NCBI RefSeq assembly: GCF_000313135.1
Contig: NW_004457532.1
Location: 614,733-678,732, forward strand
Length of the DNA stretch: 64,000 nt
Direction: 5' to 3'
Source of the DNA: Acanthamoeba castellanii str. Neff
Taxonomy: Eukaryota; Discosea; Longamoebia; Acanthamoebidae
Made by a program: the position numbers and the translations under genes. The notes beneath the pieces are model-generated. The model did no database searches. It worked only from the letters and a program-made list of their open reading frames with translations, and was not told the DNA's origin. Within the stretch, counting starts at the first letter, position 1, and every line of letters begins with the position of its first letter. Positions 1 through 10,928 of this stretch are shown here, one piece after another.

Positions 1-3000
1 CCTTCAGTGCCACTATGCGCACCTGGTGGCCAGGAGTTGGGATTTGGCCCAGTGTCAGCCACGCACACGCACACGCACACACACGCACCACCGACGCATG
101 AACACAACGCAGAGTGACACATACCTTGCGATAGTAGCCGTAGCTGGTGTAGGAGGTGAAAAGGTCGAGGTCAAGCCGAGCTCTGCCGCTGGCCTGCATC
201 TTCTTCATGACCTTGAGGCAGGCCACCGTCACACGGTTGTGGTAGGACGGCAACAGCCGCTCCAGGTGCATGAAGCGTTGGACCTGCTTCAGAATGCTGT
301 CCCAGCCCTTGTTCGACTTGGGCTGCGTGTTGCCTGCATGTACGACAGGCGAGTCAGTGCGGGAGCAGTTCCAAGCGAGTGCCATGGGGGGGTGGGGTGA
401 AAGGTGGTCAGCTCACCCAGGGCTTCTATGACGGTGGCCAGATACGAGTAGTCCGAGTAGGGGTTGCCCGTGTTGTCGTTCTGCTTGAGCAGATGCAGCA
501 GGAACTCGAGCACCTCGTCCGGCGTGAATCCTTCGGTGTCCCTCACCTACAACAACGAATGTACAACACATAGCTCGACTGAGCTGGATGGCGACGAGTA
601 CGTCGAGAGCGCTTCAACACGTGCGACGAACGAGTATGGAGGGCACGCACTTGAGAGAGGGCGACGGGGATGGCCTTCTGTACGTGGTAGGCCGCAAAGT
701 CGGTGAAGTCGTTGGGTCGCATCTGAGAGTTCTCGTCTCCATCGTAGAAATAGGCCGAACGGAAGTACCGCAGCAGCGCCTCAAGAGCTGCCGCGCTTGC
801 CTGGGAGTCGAGCCGTGGTGAGCGTGGTCTGGAGAGGGAAGAGGAGTCGTAGCTGGTATGTACCTCGCCTCGTATAGAACCGAGGGCCTCAGCAGCCAAG
901 GCGCGGATGCGATAGAACATTCGCGGATTCTCCATGAGGGAGGCGAGAGCCGCGACCGCAGCTGCGGAGTTGCATTGGCCCACGCCCTGCACGCCCTCGT
1001 ACTGCGCCACCACGTCTCGGTCCAACTCGATCTGATTGATCCACATCTTCTCCGGCTGGCGGAACTGCACCTTTCTGCAAGGCCAAAGATAAGCAAAAAA
1101 TGTGTGAATGAGCAACCAATGTTGTTGTAGTGTTATAATGGTCTCGGTTGGGTTGGGGGGCTGGGCTGGGCTTACCGCAGCATCTCGAACTCGGGGTCAA
1201 TGCGAATCCAGAGAATGGGAGTGTCCGACCGTGGCTGCGGCACATCCGGCTTCTCGTCCTCCTTTTCCTGCACAATACATTGGGCGTGGTGGCGTTAGAA
1301 GAGAGCGGTGCGGTGGTGCGGTTAGAAGGGGGCTTTACTTCGGGTCCTTCGCCGGGCTGGCCCTTCTTCCTGCGGTTCTTGCGCAGGCGGGAGTAGCAGG
1401 GCAGGTCGGTGCCATAGAGGTCCTCCTCCAGATCGAGCAAATGGTCGTGCGCGCCGTCCACTTCGTGCACTCGCACGGCCAGCTTGTTGCTCTCCGCCTT
1501 ACCGCCTTGTCGCACCGCGAACTCGATCTGTGTGCGTGCGCGGATGTGGTGTGGCCATCAGCCGGCCGATGTTATGTGCGACAGTAATGAGGCAGAGCGG
1601 AGAAAAGAGCGCACCAGGTGGCGCTTGCGGTTGAACCAGAAGCCGCACTCGACCTCCACGCAGCCCGAGCCGTGAATCCAGCGCTTGTCGAATCCGTCCT
1701 TCTTGAGGTCGTGGCCGGTGAGCTTGGCGATGAGCTTTAGGAATCGATGAAGCGAGAGCGTGGGCGGAAGGGTGCCGGCCTGGGCCTCCGGTGGTGCGAT
1801 GAGCTGCTGCACCACCTTCCTCATGGCGTCGAGACCTGGGCACAACGAAGAGTAAGACGAGTACTCGCTGGCTATACCGCAACGCGTATAGCGTACCAAG
1901 CAGCTTTTCGAGCAGGTAGACGACTAATCGTGCCTTCCACAGCGCTACATTCTCTTCAGCTCCAACAACCTGGCAACAGACCAACAACAACATTGATGAG
2001 CCCATCATAAAAATGATTATGGCGAAAATAGGGAATTAAAGGGGGGAGCGTTGGTTCGTACCCCGCACTTGGCCAACACGACATCTGGGCCTCGGTCGCA
2101 CACGAAGAGTCCCTGCCGATACAGCAGCAGCCGATACTCGTTGTTGCCCAACGATTTTCGGTACCACAAGAGCGCCACGTAACCGGCGAGACCTTCCATC
2201 AGCCACCAATCCTGCGTATTCCTACATGCACGCGTACATACATTAGACGGGGCTGTGTTCAAGCAATGATCGCTCGAGGTATGCGCCACCTGATGGGGAT
2301 GTAGTTTCCGAGCCACTGTCTGGCAGCAGCATCGGCCAGTATCAGGCGGCTGGTGAGCGTTTGGTCGATGATCGTCTCGTCGTGCAGCAAATGTGTACAA
2401 AAAATGGACAGTCCCGCATAGGCATCCTCCTGCAGGCGGAGAGGACCGCTCGGGGGTGAGCTTCGAAGTGGTCTGCTGCGCTGCGTGCTTGGGTGCTAAT
2501 GCATTACCTTGGTATAGGCGTCCTCCACGAAGACTTGCTTGTAGGACTCGTAGGGAAACTTGACGCCGAAGAATTCCTCGTAGGATTGGATGGCCTGCGA
2601 GAGGAACGCCGTGGTGTGGGCCAGCATCTTGCTCTTGCCCGGCGGACAGAAGCTGGTGATGTACGGCAGGTTCGGATCGACCACGATCTCGAACCGGCCG
2701 GCGCACACGCCTATCCGCGCCGGGAAGGTGGCCTCGTCGATCCTGCCAATGACGCCCGAGGCTCACACGTGAGCAACCATACGCCAATCACGGCCACAAC
2801 TTGAACAGGCCGAAGGCGGGTGTGAGTTAGGTACCTGTAGTGGAAGGTACGTCGGAGAGTGGCCTCCTCGAGGGTCTGCTTCTCAAGCTGGCCAGATGCC
2901 ACGACTGCCGCCATGAAGGTAAGGGTGGCGTAAGCGCAACGATCAAGCCACCCGTTGTGTCTGTGGGACACTCCAAGAAGAGAGTAACACGTACCGACGA

Positions 3001-3819
3001 ACTCGGGCTTGACAGTGAACTGCATGGTGAAGGGCGAACGCTCGGCCTCGAAGCACGGAAACCATGTTCGTGCGCCCTCTACATGGCTTTGCGAGTACAT
3101 GTCTGCACACACACACCACACACCACACACAACACACAGTCAGATGCACACACATGCGTAACTGTGTAGAAGCAAACAAAGCCGTACGTGGTGATCGGTT
3201 GGGGTAGGCCGTGGCGTGTGCCAGCACGAAGTGGAGGCCGGCTTTCGGCTCGGGCAGGGTGTAGTGGATCTCGATCGTGACCTGGCATGTTTGTTCGCCG
3301 GTGGCGTTGACAGAGGTGGGCGCGAGGAGGTGCGGCGGCAGCTCGATGATCAGCTCGCCGTCCTCTGAGGCGGAGAGCGCCGCGCGGTGGAACACCTCGA
3401 AGGTCTTCGCGTCGGCATGGGCTCCCGAGTGCACGATGCGCTCGAGGTAGTTGCGCAGCACGAAGGTCATGCTCTCTCCGTTGCAGGTCACCCGACTCAC
3501 CACTGCATTGTGTTGGAAGAGCTAAGCAACACACAGGGTTGTGGATGAAGATGAAGGGAAAGAGGGAAGAAGCACGTACGGCATTGCCGGCAGTTGAGTG
3601 CGAGTAGAGCGTATGTGGGTGTGGCGGGGACGGCCAGCGTGAGCGTGAGCTCGCACCGTCCCTGCACAAGAATCAGAGCCAAGACATTTGAGGGGCTAAC
3701 GGCCAAAGATTAAATCGAAATGCGGCGGTGCTGGGAACCTTTGCGCTTGGACGTTCAAAATCAAATTCGAGGACGAGATGCGTGTGGTTCACTTGGTCTA
3801 CAATCGCCGCTTTTGCCAT
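1..3819 (-). CDS. TAF2: TFIID subunit TAF2 (partial, C-terminal end outside window)
   Basis: Core-promoter-binding subunit of general transcription factor TFIID, nuclear. It has the fold of an M1 aminopeptidase but no peptidase activity is expected. The first exon (ATG at 3819) reads MAKAAIVDQV and joins GRCELTLTLAVP, the start of the N-terminal beta domain. Later exons carry a peptidase-like core (EEFFGVKFPYESYKQVFVED near 2500-2600; QDWWLMEGLAGYVALLWYRK near 2140-2215, where an active peptidase would have an HEXXH context). The downstream exon with KMWINQIELDRDVVAQ (near 1010-1060) matches the TAF2 pattern, and helical repeats follow. No HEXXH zinc motif is seen, as expected for TAF2. At least ten short introns. 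The gene faces away from 4001-5056 across 181 bp. The C-terminus lies beyond base 1. Confidence 0.88.
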
Positions 3820-4000
3820 TGCGACCTTCGTCTGAGGCTCTGCCCCCGATCAGCCGCGTTTATTTATCTATTTTTTCTTTTCTATTCAAGAAAGAACAAA
3901 AGAAATAAAGGTAATTCTTTTTCTCTCCACACGATTAATTGACGGGCACTTGCGCCACCAGAAGAGCAACACTCTTCGAAGGAGCACAAAAAGAAGAAAG

Positions 4001-5056
4001 ATGATTCACCACGCCACGGATCTGAGTGTTGGTACGGGGCAGACGAAGTGGGCCGGGTCGTGGCAGACCGAAGAGTCGCGCAAGGCGAGCCCCGCCCGAG
4101 CCGGCAACGAGGGGGCGTGGCTGGAAGGCCGCGTCGCTGCGCCCCTGCGCTCCCACTCCATCGTCTCGGACGACCCTCGCCACCACCGCTACCTCGGTAC
4201 CTCCCCCAGCCCACAAATTAACTCTTTTTCTATTTACATAACTAAATAATAAAAATAATAAAACAATAAAACGATGGATTTAATGGGTGGTGCACAGTGG
4301 TGGTCGTGGACGTGCAGGAGGCGCGTAAGCGCGTGTTCGAGGCCAGTGGGCAGGAGGTCGACACGAGGCCGCACGGCAAGGAGGTGCTCCAGCGCACCGG
4401 CTACCTCGTCGCCAACTGGAAGAAGACCGAAGCGCAAGGTACCGCCACACCCTAACCTCAACCACTCTTTTCCCGTTCTAACCTTCTCCTCGTCGCCACT
4501 ACACAAAGACGAGTACAAGCTCACCAACGACCAGTTGGCCAAGATCGTGAGCGGCACCGCGGCTGCGCTGCCCAGAGGTTACTGCGACCAGCAGGCCAGT
4601 GCGCTGCACCCGCAGGTGGCGGGCCGCTTTGAGTTCTGGGGCGAGCCCACCCTGGTCAAGCCGCTGGACATCAAGGAGGTGCTCTCACTTGCGGCCGTCC
4701 CGCCCGCCCAACCTCCCCTCCTCTCCCCGCCCCTTCCAGGCCTGACCAATGCGAGGAATGCAGGGAACCCAAGTGAGTCTGCGGACGAAGGGCAACTCGG
4801 TGTTCATCGAGACCATCGCCAAGAAGGAGGAGAGCGCGCCGGACTACGCCGGCGAGAACGTACAGGGCGGCTGGGGCGCCAAGGTGCGACCCAACTCGAG
4901 CAACGTGGTCCATCTCTCACATTTCTCAATTTCTCACATTCCTCTTGCCTTGCTCGTGGGCTTGCGCAGATCATGGGCATGAAGAGCGAACCGGAAGCGT
5001 GGAAGCCGCCCAGCGACTCGCTGCAGGGCGTCGACGAAGACGAATGGGACGACTGA
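4001..5056 (+). CDS. Conserved-looking hypothetical protein with acidic C-terminus
   Basis: Not recognised. The chosen start is ATG 4001 (MIHHATDLSVGTGQTKWAGS). The next exons read VDVQEARKRVFEASGQEV, then DEYKLTNDQLAKIVSGTAAA, then LRTKGNSVFIETIAKKEE and finally IMGMKSEPEAWKPPSDSLQG, ending DEDEWDD at TGA 5054-5056. That is about 230 residues over five exons. The sequence is soluble, Lys/Glu/Trp-rich, with no signal peptide or membrane segment. The regular exon structure and coding-like composition support a real gene. It shares a 181-bp divergent upstream region with TAF2 and converges on the JmjC gene with a 172-bp gap. The third intron-exon join (4680-4760) is uncertain because two acceptors fit. 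Confidence 0.62.
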
Positions 5057-5228
5057 AGCAACAGCTGCCACCGCCGTGTAAACTGAAGTGGTGGCGTGGG
5101 GGGTCCACCACACCACCGCAACCAATCAACCCCAGAACATGTTACATTCATAAACTGTGATGTTAACCACCACTTGTTTTGTCCTCTTGCCGCTTGTTGA
5201 GCTCTTACCAGTTTTTCATTGTATTGCT

Positions 5229-8094
5229 TCAGTCGTGGCTCTCCGTGTTGCTCTCGCTCTCGGATTCGGATTGGCTCTCGCTCCCGCTCCCGCTGTCGCC
5301 GCTGGTCGTGTCGTCGCTATCGCTGTCGCTTTCGCTTTCGCTCTCGGAAGAGGAGCTGGGCAAGCTCAGCGGCGGCACGTGGACCTTGGTGTTCTTGAGC
5401 GCCTCGCGTTCCTCCTCGTCGAGGTCGTCGAGCGACGGCGGCACCCGCCAGAAGGCCGACTCGTTCCACTCGGTCTCCTCGACCGTGGCCTGCTTCTCCT
5501 CTTCCTGGCGCCGCAGCTCTTCCCTCTTCTCCAACTCCTGATGAGGCAGTGCGCAGGTGGTGAGCTCACACAAACACACACACGCTCACAAAAGCGAATC
5601 GGGGCGGTGAAGAAGAGAGGAAGTGGACGGGAGGTAGTACCCTAATGCGGTACTTCTCCTTCTTTTTCCAATAGGACTTGGGGAGGGTGACCTTGGCCAT
5701 CAGGTCGGGCCGCATCATCAGCATCTTCTCCGAAAAGAGGTACACACCTGGCGTTGCAAAGAAATCAGGTCAATTTATATCATAATAATAATAACAAAGC
5801 GCTGGGTACCTTTCTTGAACTCCTTGTCTTTGGCGAGGTCCTTGTAGACGTCTTCAAAATTGTGAGAGTCGCAGAAGTTCTGCGTCACGGCGACGGTCTC
5901 CGTCAAGTTGAACACCATGTGCCACCTGCCACCCACCAAGCGCGATGAACACTCGTGCAACATGCGACAGGACTCGTAGACTTCATGAAATCATACCAAT
6001 TGGTGGGCACGTAGATGATCTCGCCCTCTTCGAGGATGCACTCGATCGGGTGCTGGCTCACATCCCTATGTACATGGTGCGCACCGCACAACGTTAACCA
6101 CCACACATAGAGCTGAGAGGCTGGCTGACTCTGGGATGGAGTGGGTTACCTGTTCTTGATGAGCGGGTAGTGTTCCAGGAACCACACGATCGGGTCCTCG
6201 CCGGTGTAGTCGATCTCGCCCGTATCCTCGTCTTCGTCCACATCCACTCCGGATGGCGGGACCTGGTTGGGCGGATAGATCACCCATCTCTTGCGTCCAA
6301 CAAGGAGCGCGTTCCACGCCGACGTCTTGAACGGATCCAGGTGGAACGGAGAACCTGCACGCATATTGTAAATGTAAATGTAAATGTAAATGTAAAGAAA
6401 TAAATCTAAATATAATTATATTTATAAATATAAAGAAATATGAAGAAAAATATTTACAAGTCGGAGAGCATAATGTAAACATAGGGTGTGGCTTACCCGA
6501 GCGAGGTCCGCCGATGACGACCCACCGGTAGAAGGGACGCTCAGAGCCCATGAGTGAGAAGAAGTCCTCGGGGAAGTACGGCGGCACTTCATAGTCCTCC
6601 AGCAGCTTGGGCGCACGATCGCCGTAAAGGCTACAGAAAAAGAAGGAGAATTAATATTTTACATTTCACACAAATAAAATAAATCAACACGACGAAGAAA
6701 TATGACTTACGGGCAGAACACGTAGATGGGATCCTCATCTTGAGTCTGGCTGCAGTATTGGAAGTAATCGCTGAGCGTCATATTCAGCTTCTGGCCAGCG
6801 TCATCCTGAAAAGTTGTTGTGGGGGAAAAAGAGTTCGTCCGTCAGTCGTGTGTACACACATACATGCTACAGCTATTGACTCGCGGTCACGGCTACATTC
6901 AGGGGGTGCGGCGTACTGTCTGATCGACACGGAACGGCGTATCTGGGAACCTCTTGATCAGCGCTTCCCTGGTCCATGACTTCTCTTTCCACTGTTGGAG
7001 TAAAGCAGAGCTCAGTGTTAGGAATGGTCAAGAGTGTGGGTTGTAAGCCCGCAACGGGCTAGTTGTACAACAACAACAACAACAACAGCTAGTGGTGGCA
7101 GGGTGTGACCGTACGGCGGGCCACTGGGTGACGACGTCGGTGAGAATGACGGGCTTGTTGGGCTTGACGTACTCCTCGATGAATTCATTCACCGTGAGGC
7201 CGGAGCGGCGGGGCACTTGGAGATGAGGAGGCAGATCCTTGGGCAGTTCCGAGAAGTGGGCCATCGACACATTCCCGCGGTACCTACAAAAAACGACGTA
7301 CGCACACGCACACGCGTACCGCACACACACACACACCACACACACGCCGCACACGCATTCCGCACATAAGACAATTATTAATTACATGTCAGGCGCAAGG
7401 ACATGTGAGATCAAAGCACGCAAAAGAGAGGAGACGGACCACTTGGAGTAGAGGTAGTCCGAGTGGAAGCCCGGGACGGGAATTTTCTGGTAGGGCGTCG
7501 GGATGTCCTTTTCCTTCGGCAGCAGCGTCGTACGCCGCCACGTACCCTTGTACCTGTCGAAGATAAAAAGATGAATAAATAATCATAAATTATGCATAAT
7601 AATAATAATAATAATATAATATAATATAAAATGGCAAGAAAAGAGGAACGGTACCGGAAGTCGCCGGCATGCTTGCGGATGCAGAGATCCTTCCAGAGAT
7701 CGTTCTCGTCGGAATAGATGTAAAAGGCGCGCGACACGAGTGACAGCTGGACGAGGTCCTCAGCGGCGAGCAACCTGAGGATCTTCATAATCATCCAATC
7801 GGCGAACACGTTCAAGGTGCCCAGGCCCCAGAGACGAGTGTAGTTGTAGGGCAGTTCGGCCACGGGCGCCGACGAAGCTCCTCCATTCTCCTCCTGCGTA
7901 GCGGAAGACGGAGCTGGCGTCTCTTGGTCACGGATTGTTGAGATGACGTCGACATCGCAGGTCGCCAATTCGGCATGAGGAGATGAGGGGCTGGGCGAAG
8001 TGGAATCGGGCGAGGCAGGCTCGTTGTCCACATCCGACGTGACGATTTCGTCGCACACGATGCGCGACTTGAAGTACGACTCAGGCGACTCCAT
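5229..8094 (-). CDS. F-box and JmjC-domain 2-oxoglutarate oxygenase (JMJD6-like)
   Basis: Predicted Fe(II)/2-oxoglutarate oxygenase (protein hydroxylase or demethylase) of the JMJD6/phosphatidylserine-receptor-like group, likely nuclear. Start ATG 8094 (MESPESYFKSRIVCDEIVTS). An acidic Ser/Pro-rich leader is followed by an F-box-like segment (WMIMKILRLLAAEDLVQLSL near 7720-7800). The JmjC core then reads YRGNVSMAHFSELP, TVNEFIEEYVKPNKPVILTD and the iron-binding HxD in SPFHLDPFKTSAWNALLVGR (near 6300-6355). A later WHMVFNLTETVAVTQNF (near 5875-5925) supplies the distal histidine. The C-terminal exon is coiled coil (LEKREELRRQEEEKQATVEE) and ends in a Ser/Glu/Asp repeat tail. About ten exons. 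It shares a 164-bp divergent promoter with the ankyrin gene. F-box plus JmjC is known in plants and Dictyostelium; the substrate cannot be read from sequence. Confidence 0.85.
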
Positions 8095-8258
8095 TCTTTT
8101 CTGACCTCTTCTCTATCTCTTTGTCTCTTGGATCTGTGTTACCACCAATTTGATTTTTACTGATTGGTACGGAGTACGAAATCCACGTCACATTTCAGGG
8201 TATTTGCTAAATGGAGGAAAAATGATTTCTTTTGGTTTCCTTCTGTGAAGCGTGAAAG
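8095..8258. promoter_or_regulatory. Divergent promoter with inverted CCAAT boxes
   Basis: This gap separates the oppositely oriented JmjC and ankyrin genes, so it must hold both promoters. It contains CCAAT at 8145-8149 and its reverse complement ATTGG at 8163-8167, 13 bp apart, near the middle. CCAAT boxes bind NF-Y in other eukaryotes; function here is inference. Confidence 0.35.
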
Positions 8259-10742
8259 ATGAGATTGCGCACGGCCACATCTGCCGGGTCGAGATTCCCG
8301 GTTAATCGGGCATGCTCTCCTTCATCTTCCCTTTCCCTTTTCCTCAACCGCACCTACACCTCCGCTTCGCCTAATGGTAGCTTGGCAGCTTCGATCCGTG
8401 CGCTCCATTTTTCCAACTTGCATCACTCTTCCACGATTCGAGCTTGGCCCTCCACCGCGGCACAGCAAAGAGGCATCGCTGCGAGAGCGTCGTCGATGAT
8501 CCATCGTCGCTCGTTTGCCACCTACCAGGAGCAGACAGAGCAAGAGCGGAAGCAAAAGCGGAAGAGCAAGCCCAAGAGCAAGGACCCGTGGTGGAAGCAG
8601 AACGACAATGATTTCAACAAGGGCCAGAAGGCATTCGCAGGAGACTCCATCGAGATGGCCGTGCGAGATCAGAACATCAAGCTGCTGGAAAAGATTATGT
8701 CCCAGAACGCCGACTTTGCGCAGCGGAAGGACAGTATCCTCATGGTACGCCGTCCTCGGGCTCAGCATCCAGCGAACCAACCAACCACCAACCAACATCA
8801 AACGTGCACGTTGTGTGTGTGTGTGTGTGTGTGTGTGTGGGGTGTGTGTGTGTTGCATGTGCGTTGCAAGCGCAGGTTGCAGCGTTGTACAGAGGAAAGA
8901 AACTGATGGAAACGCTGCTTCGACGAGGCGAAGACCCCAACTACAAAAACGCTCTCTTCTGCACGCCGCTGCACTATTGCTGCTCACACGATTTCCCGCG
9001 TGGCGTCTCCCTCCTCCTCTCGTACGACGCCGATGTCGAAGCGCATGATGAAGAAGGTACCCTTACCCTCGCCTCGGGTTCTGCCGCGTGTCGGCTTGGC
9101 TTACAGCTTGGCCATGTGCTGATTGATCATCATCAATCCCATCCAGGTCTTACGCCGCTGCACCAGGCGGCGCTGGCCAACAGCGTGGAATGTGCTAAGC
9201 TGCTGGTCGAGCACGGGGCTCGGATCACATCGGAGGACAAGGACGGCGACCACCCCATACACACGGCAGCCAGGTTGGGCTCAGGAGACTTTGTGACCTA
9301 TTTGCTCGAGAAGGGTGCGGATGTGAACTCGAAGAACTTCAAGGGTACATGCGCTCATTTGGCTTTTGGCAGAGTCACTGTTGGAAGGTCTGACCTTCCA
9401 ATCTCTCTCTCTCTCTCCTCTGCAGGAGAATCGCCGCTGCATTTGGCGGTGACGAGCGATGAAGCCAAGATGGCGATGCTCCTGCTGGAAAAGGGGGCTT
9501 CTGTCGGCTCGAGAGACAGCGAAGGCCTCACTCCCCTTCACCGAGCTGCACAGAGCAGCGACGACAAGGGCTGCATCTCCATGCTCATCAAGGCCGGCGC
9601 AGGTACACTTTCTCTTAAGATCTGTCGAGTAGCACACGTTCTGTGTCATGGTGAATCTAAACTTTTTCCGTGCGGCTCTCATTGATGTCAGACATCAACG
9701 ACACTCTGGTCGCGGGCATCTCGCCGCTCCACTTTACGGCCTTTTCGGGTAATCTCGATGGCATGGGCAAGCTCGTGGATGCCGGCGCGCTCATGGAGGA
9801 AAAGACGCACGAGGGCTGGAACGCGCTCATGATTTCAGCCCAGGAGGGCCACCTTGGTACGCCTTCCTCCTATGCACCCGGACTTGCTCTGCCTAACACT
9901 CATCGCACACACGCACCACCGCACACGCACGCGCACGGGCACGTGCAAAACAAAACAGGCTGTCTGTCCTTCCTCATGAAGAGCGGCGCTCAGCTGAATA
10001 ACCGGAATGATGAAGGACTGTCGGCTTTGCATCTCGCCGTGGCCGGCGGTCACGCTGCCTGCGCCACCCTCCTTCTCAAGAAAGGAGCTGACGTCAACAT
10101 CAAAGAAAATAACGGTGCGTGTGACTCCACTCCTAGGGCAAGTCTGGCTTGGGCCTGCTGGGGTTTGGTGATGCTGTGGCGTTCCACTCACAACCCCCGA
10201 TTGATCTTCCACAGGCTCACGCCTCTGCACCTGGCTGCCCAAAGCGAAAAGGACGATGCAACCCTGGCGCAGCTGTTGATCGAAAACGGAGCGGACGTGA
10301 GTGCGTCCACGCCCGAGGTGAGCATCCCTCTTCTGTGCACTATTGTGTTACATGCACTCACCTGCTTGCTACTACAGGACGGCATTACGGCTCTGCATGC
10401 GGCCATTGACCACGAGAATGTCCAGATTGCGCTTCTCCTCTTGGAGAGTGGAGCTGATCCCAACCAAGCGGAAGCCAACGGTATGCTGAACGCTCGCCAT
10501 TGGTTTCGCACTTTGGTCGCTCATGCAAAATTGTGTGTGTGTGTGTCTGCCACTCAGGAACGACGCCACTTCATCTGGCTCTGCAGGCCGAACTGCCGGA
10601 GGTGGTCGAAGCCCTCTGCCAGCTGGGCGCTGATGTCAACGCGAAGGACGCCTCAGGCAAAACGACCCTCGAGCTTGCGCGCGACATCGAAGTGGGCTCT
10701 GCCGAGGTGACGAAGCTGCTCAAGCGATACGGTGCCAAATAG
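8259..10742 (+). CDS. Ankyrin-repeat protein with Arg/Ser-rich presequence-like N-terminus
   Basis: Start ATG 8259 (MRLRTATSAGSRFPVNRACS). The first 90 or so residues are rich in Arg, Ser and Ala with almost no acidic residues, like a mitochondrial targeting presequence. A charged linker follows (QEQTEQERKQKRKSKPKSKD), then about eleven ankyrin repeats, most with the TPLH/SPLH-x-A signature, for example TPLHYCCSHD, TPLHQAALANSVECAKLLVE, SPLHLAVTSDEAKMAMLLLE, TPLHLAAQSEKDDATLAQLL and TPLHLALQAELPEVVEALCQ. The protein ends LKRYGAK at TAG 10740-10742. About ten exons; many introns fall between repeats. Ankyrin repeats bind proteins, but no partner or catalytic domain is visible. Mitochondrial targeting is inference. 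It converges on the SMP-30-like gene with a 186-bp gap. Confidence 0.85.
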
Positions 10743-10928
10743 GCACCACCCGTAGGGTCAATAGAGAAACCCCCTCCCAGTCATCTCTCTTCTCGCCCAT
10801 TGTGTTACGTAACTCAAGTTTCTTTTTATTCGCGAGCGCGCGATAGCCCTGACAGCGAAGAGCCCGACGCTGAGCCAAGCAGGTACCCTGCATGCCTCTT
10901 TGTTTCACCTTTTTGCGTTGGCGTCGCG

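Noticed and set aside
1..3819. Active M1 aminopeptidase instead of TAF2
   Set aside because: The HEXXH zinc motif is missing and the exons near 900-1090 match TAF2, not the peptidase C-terminus.
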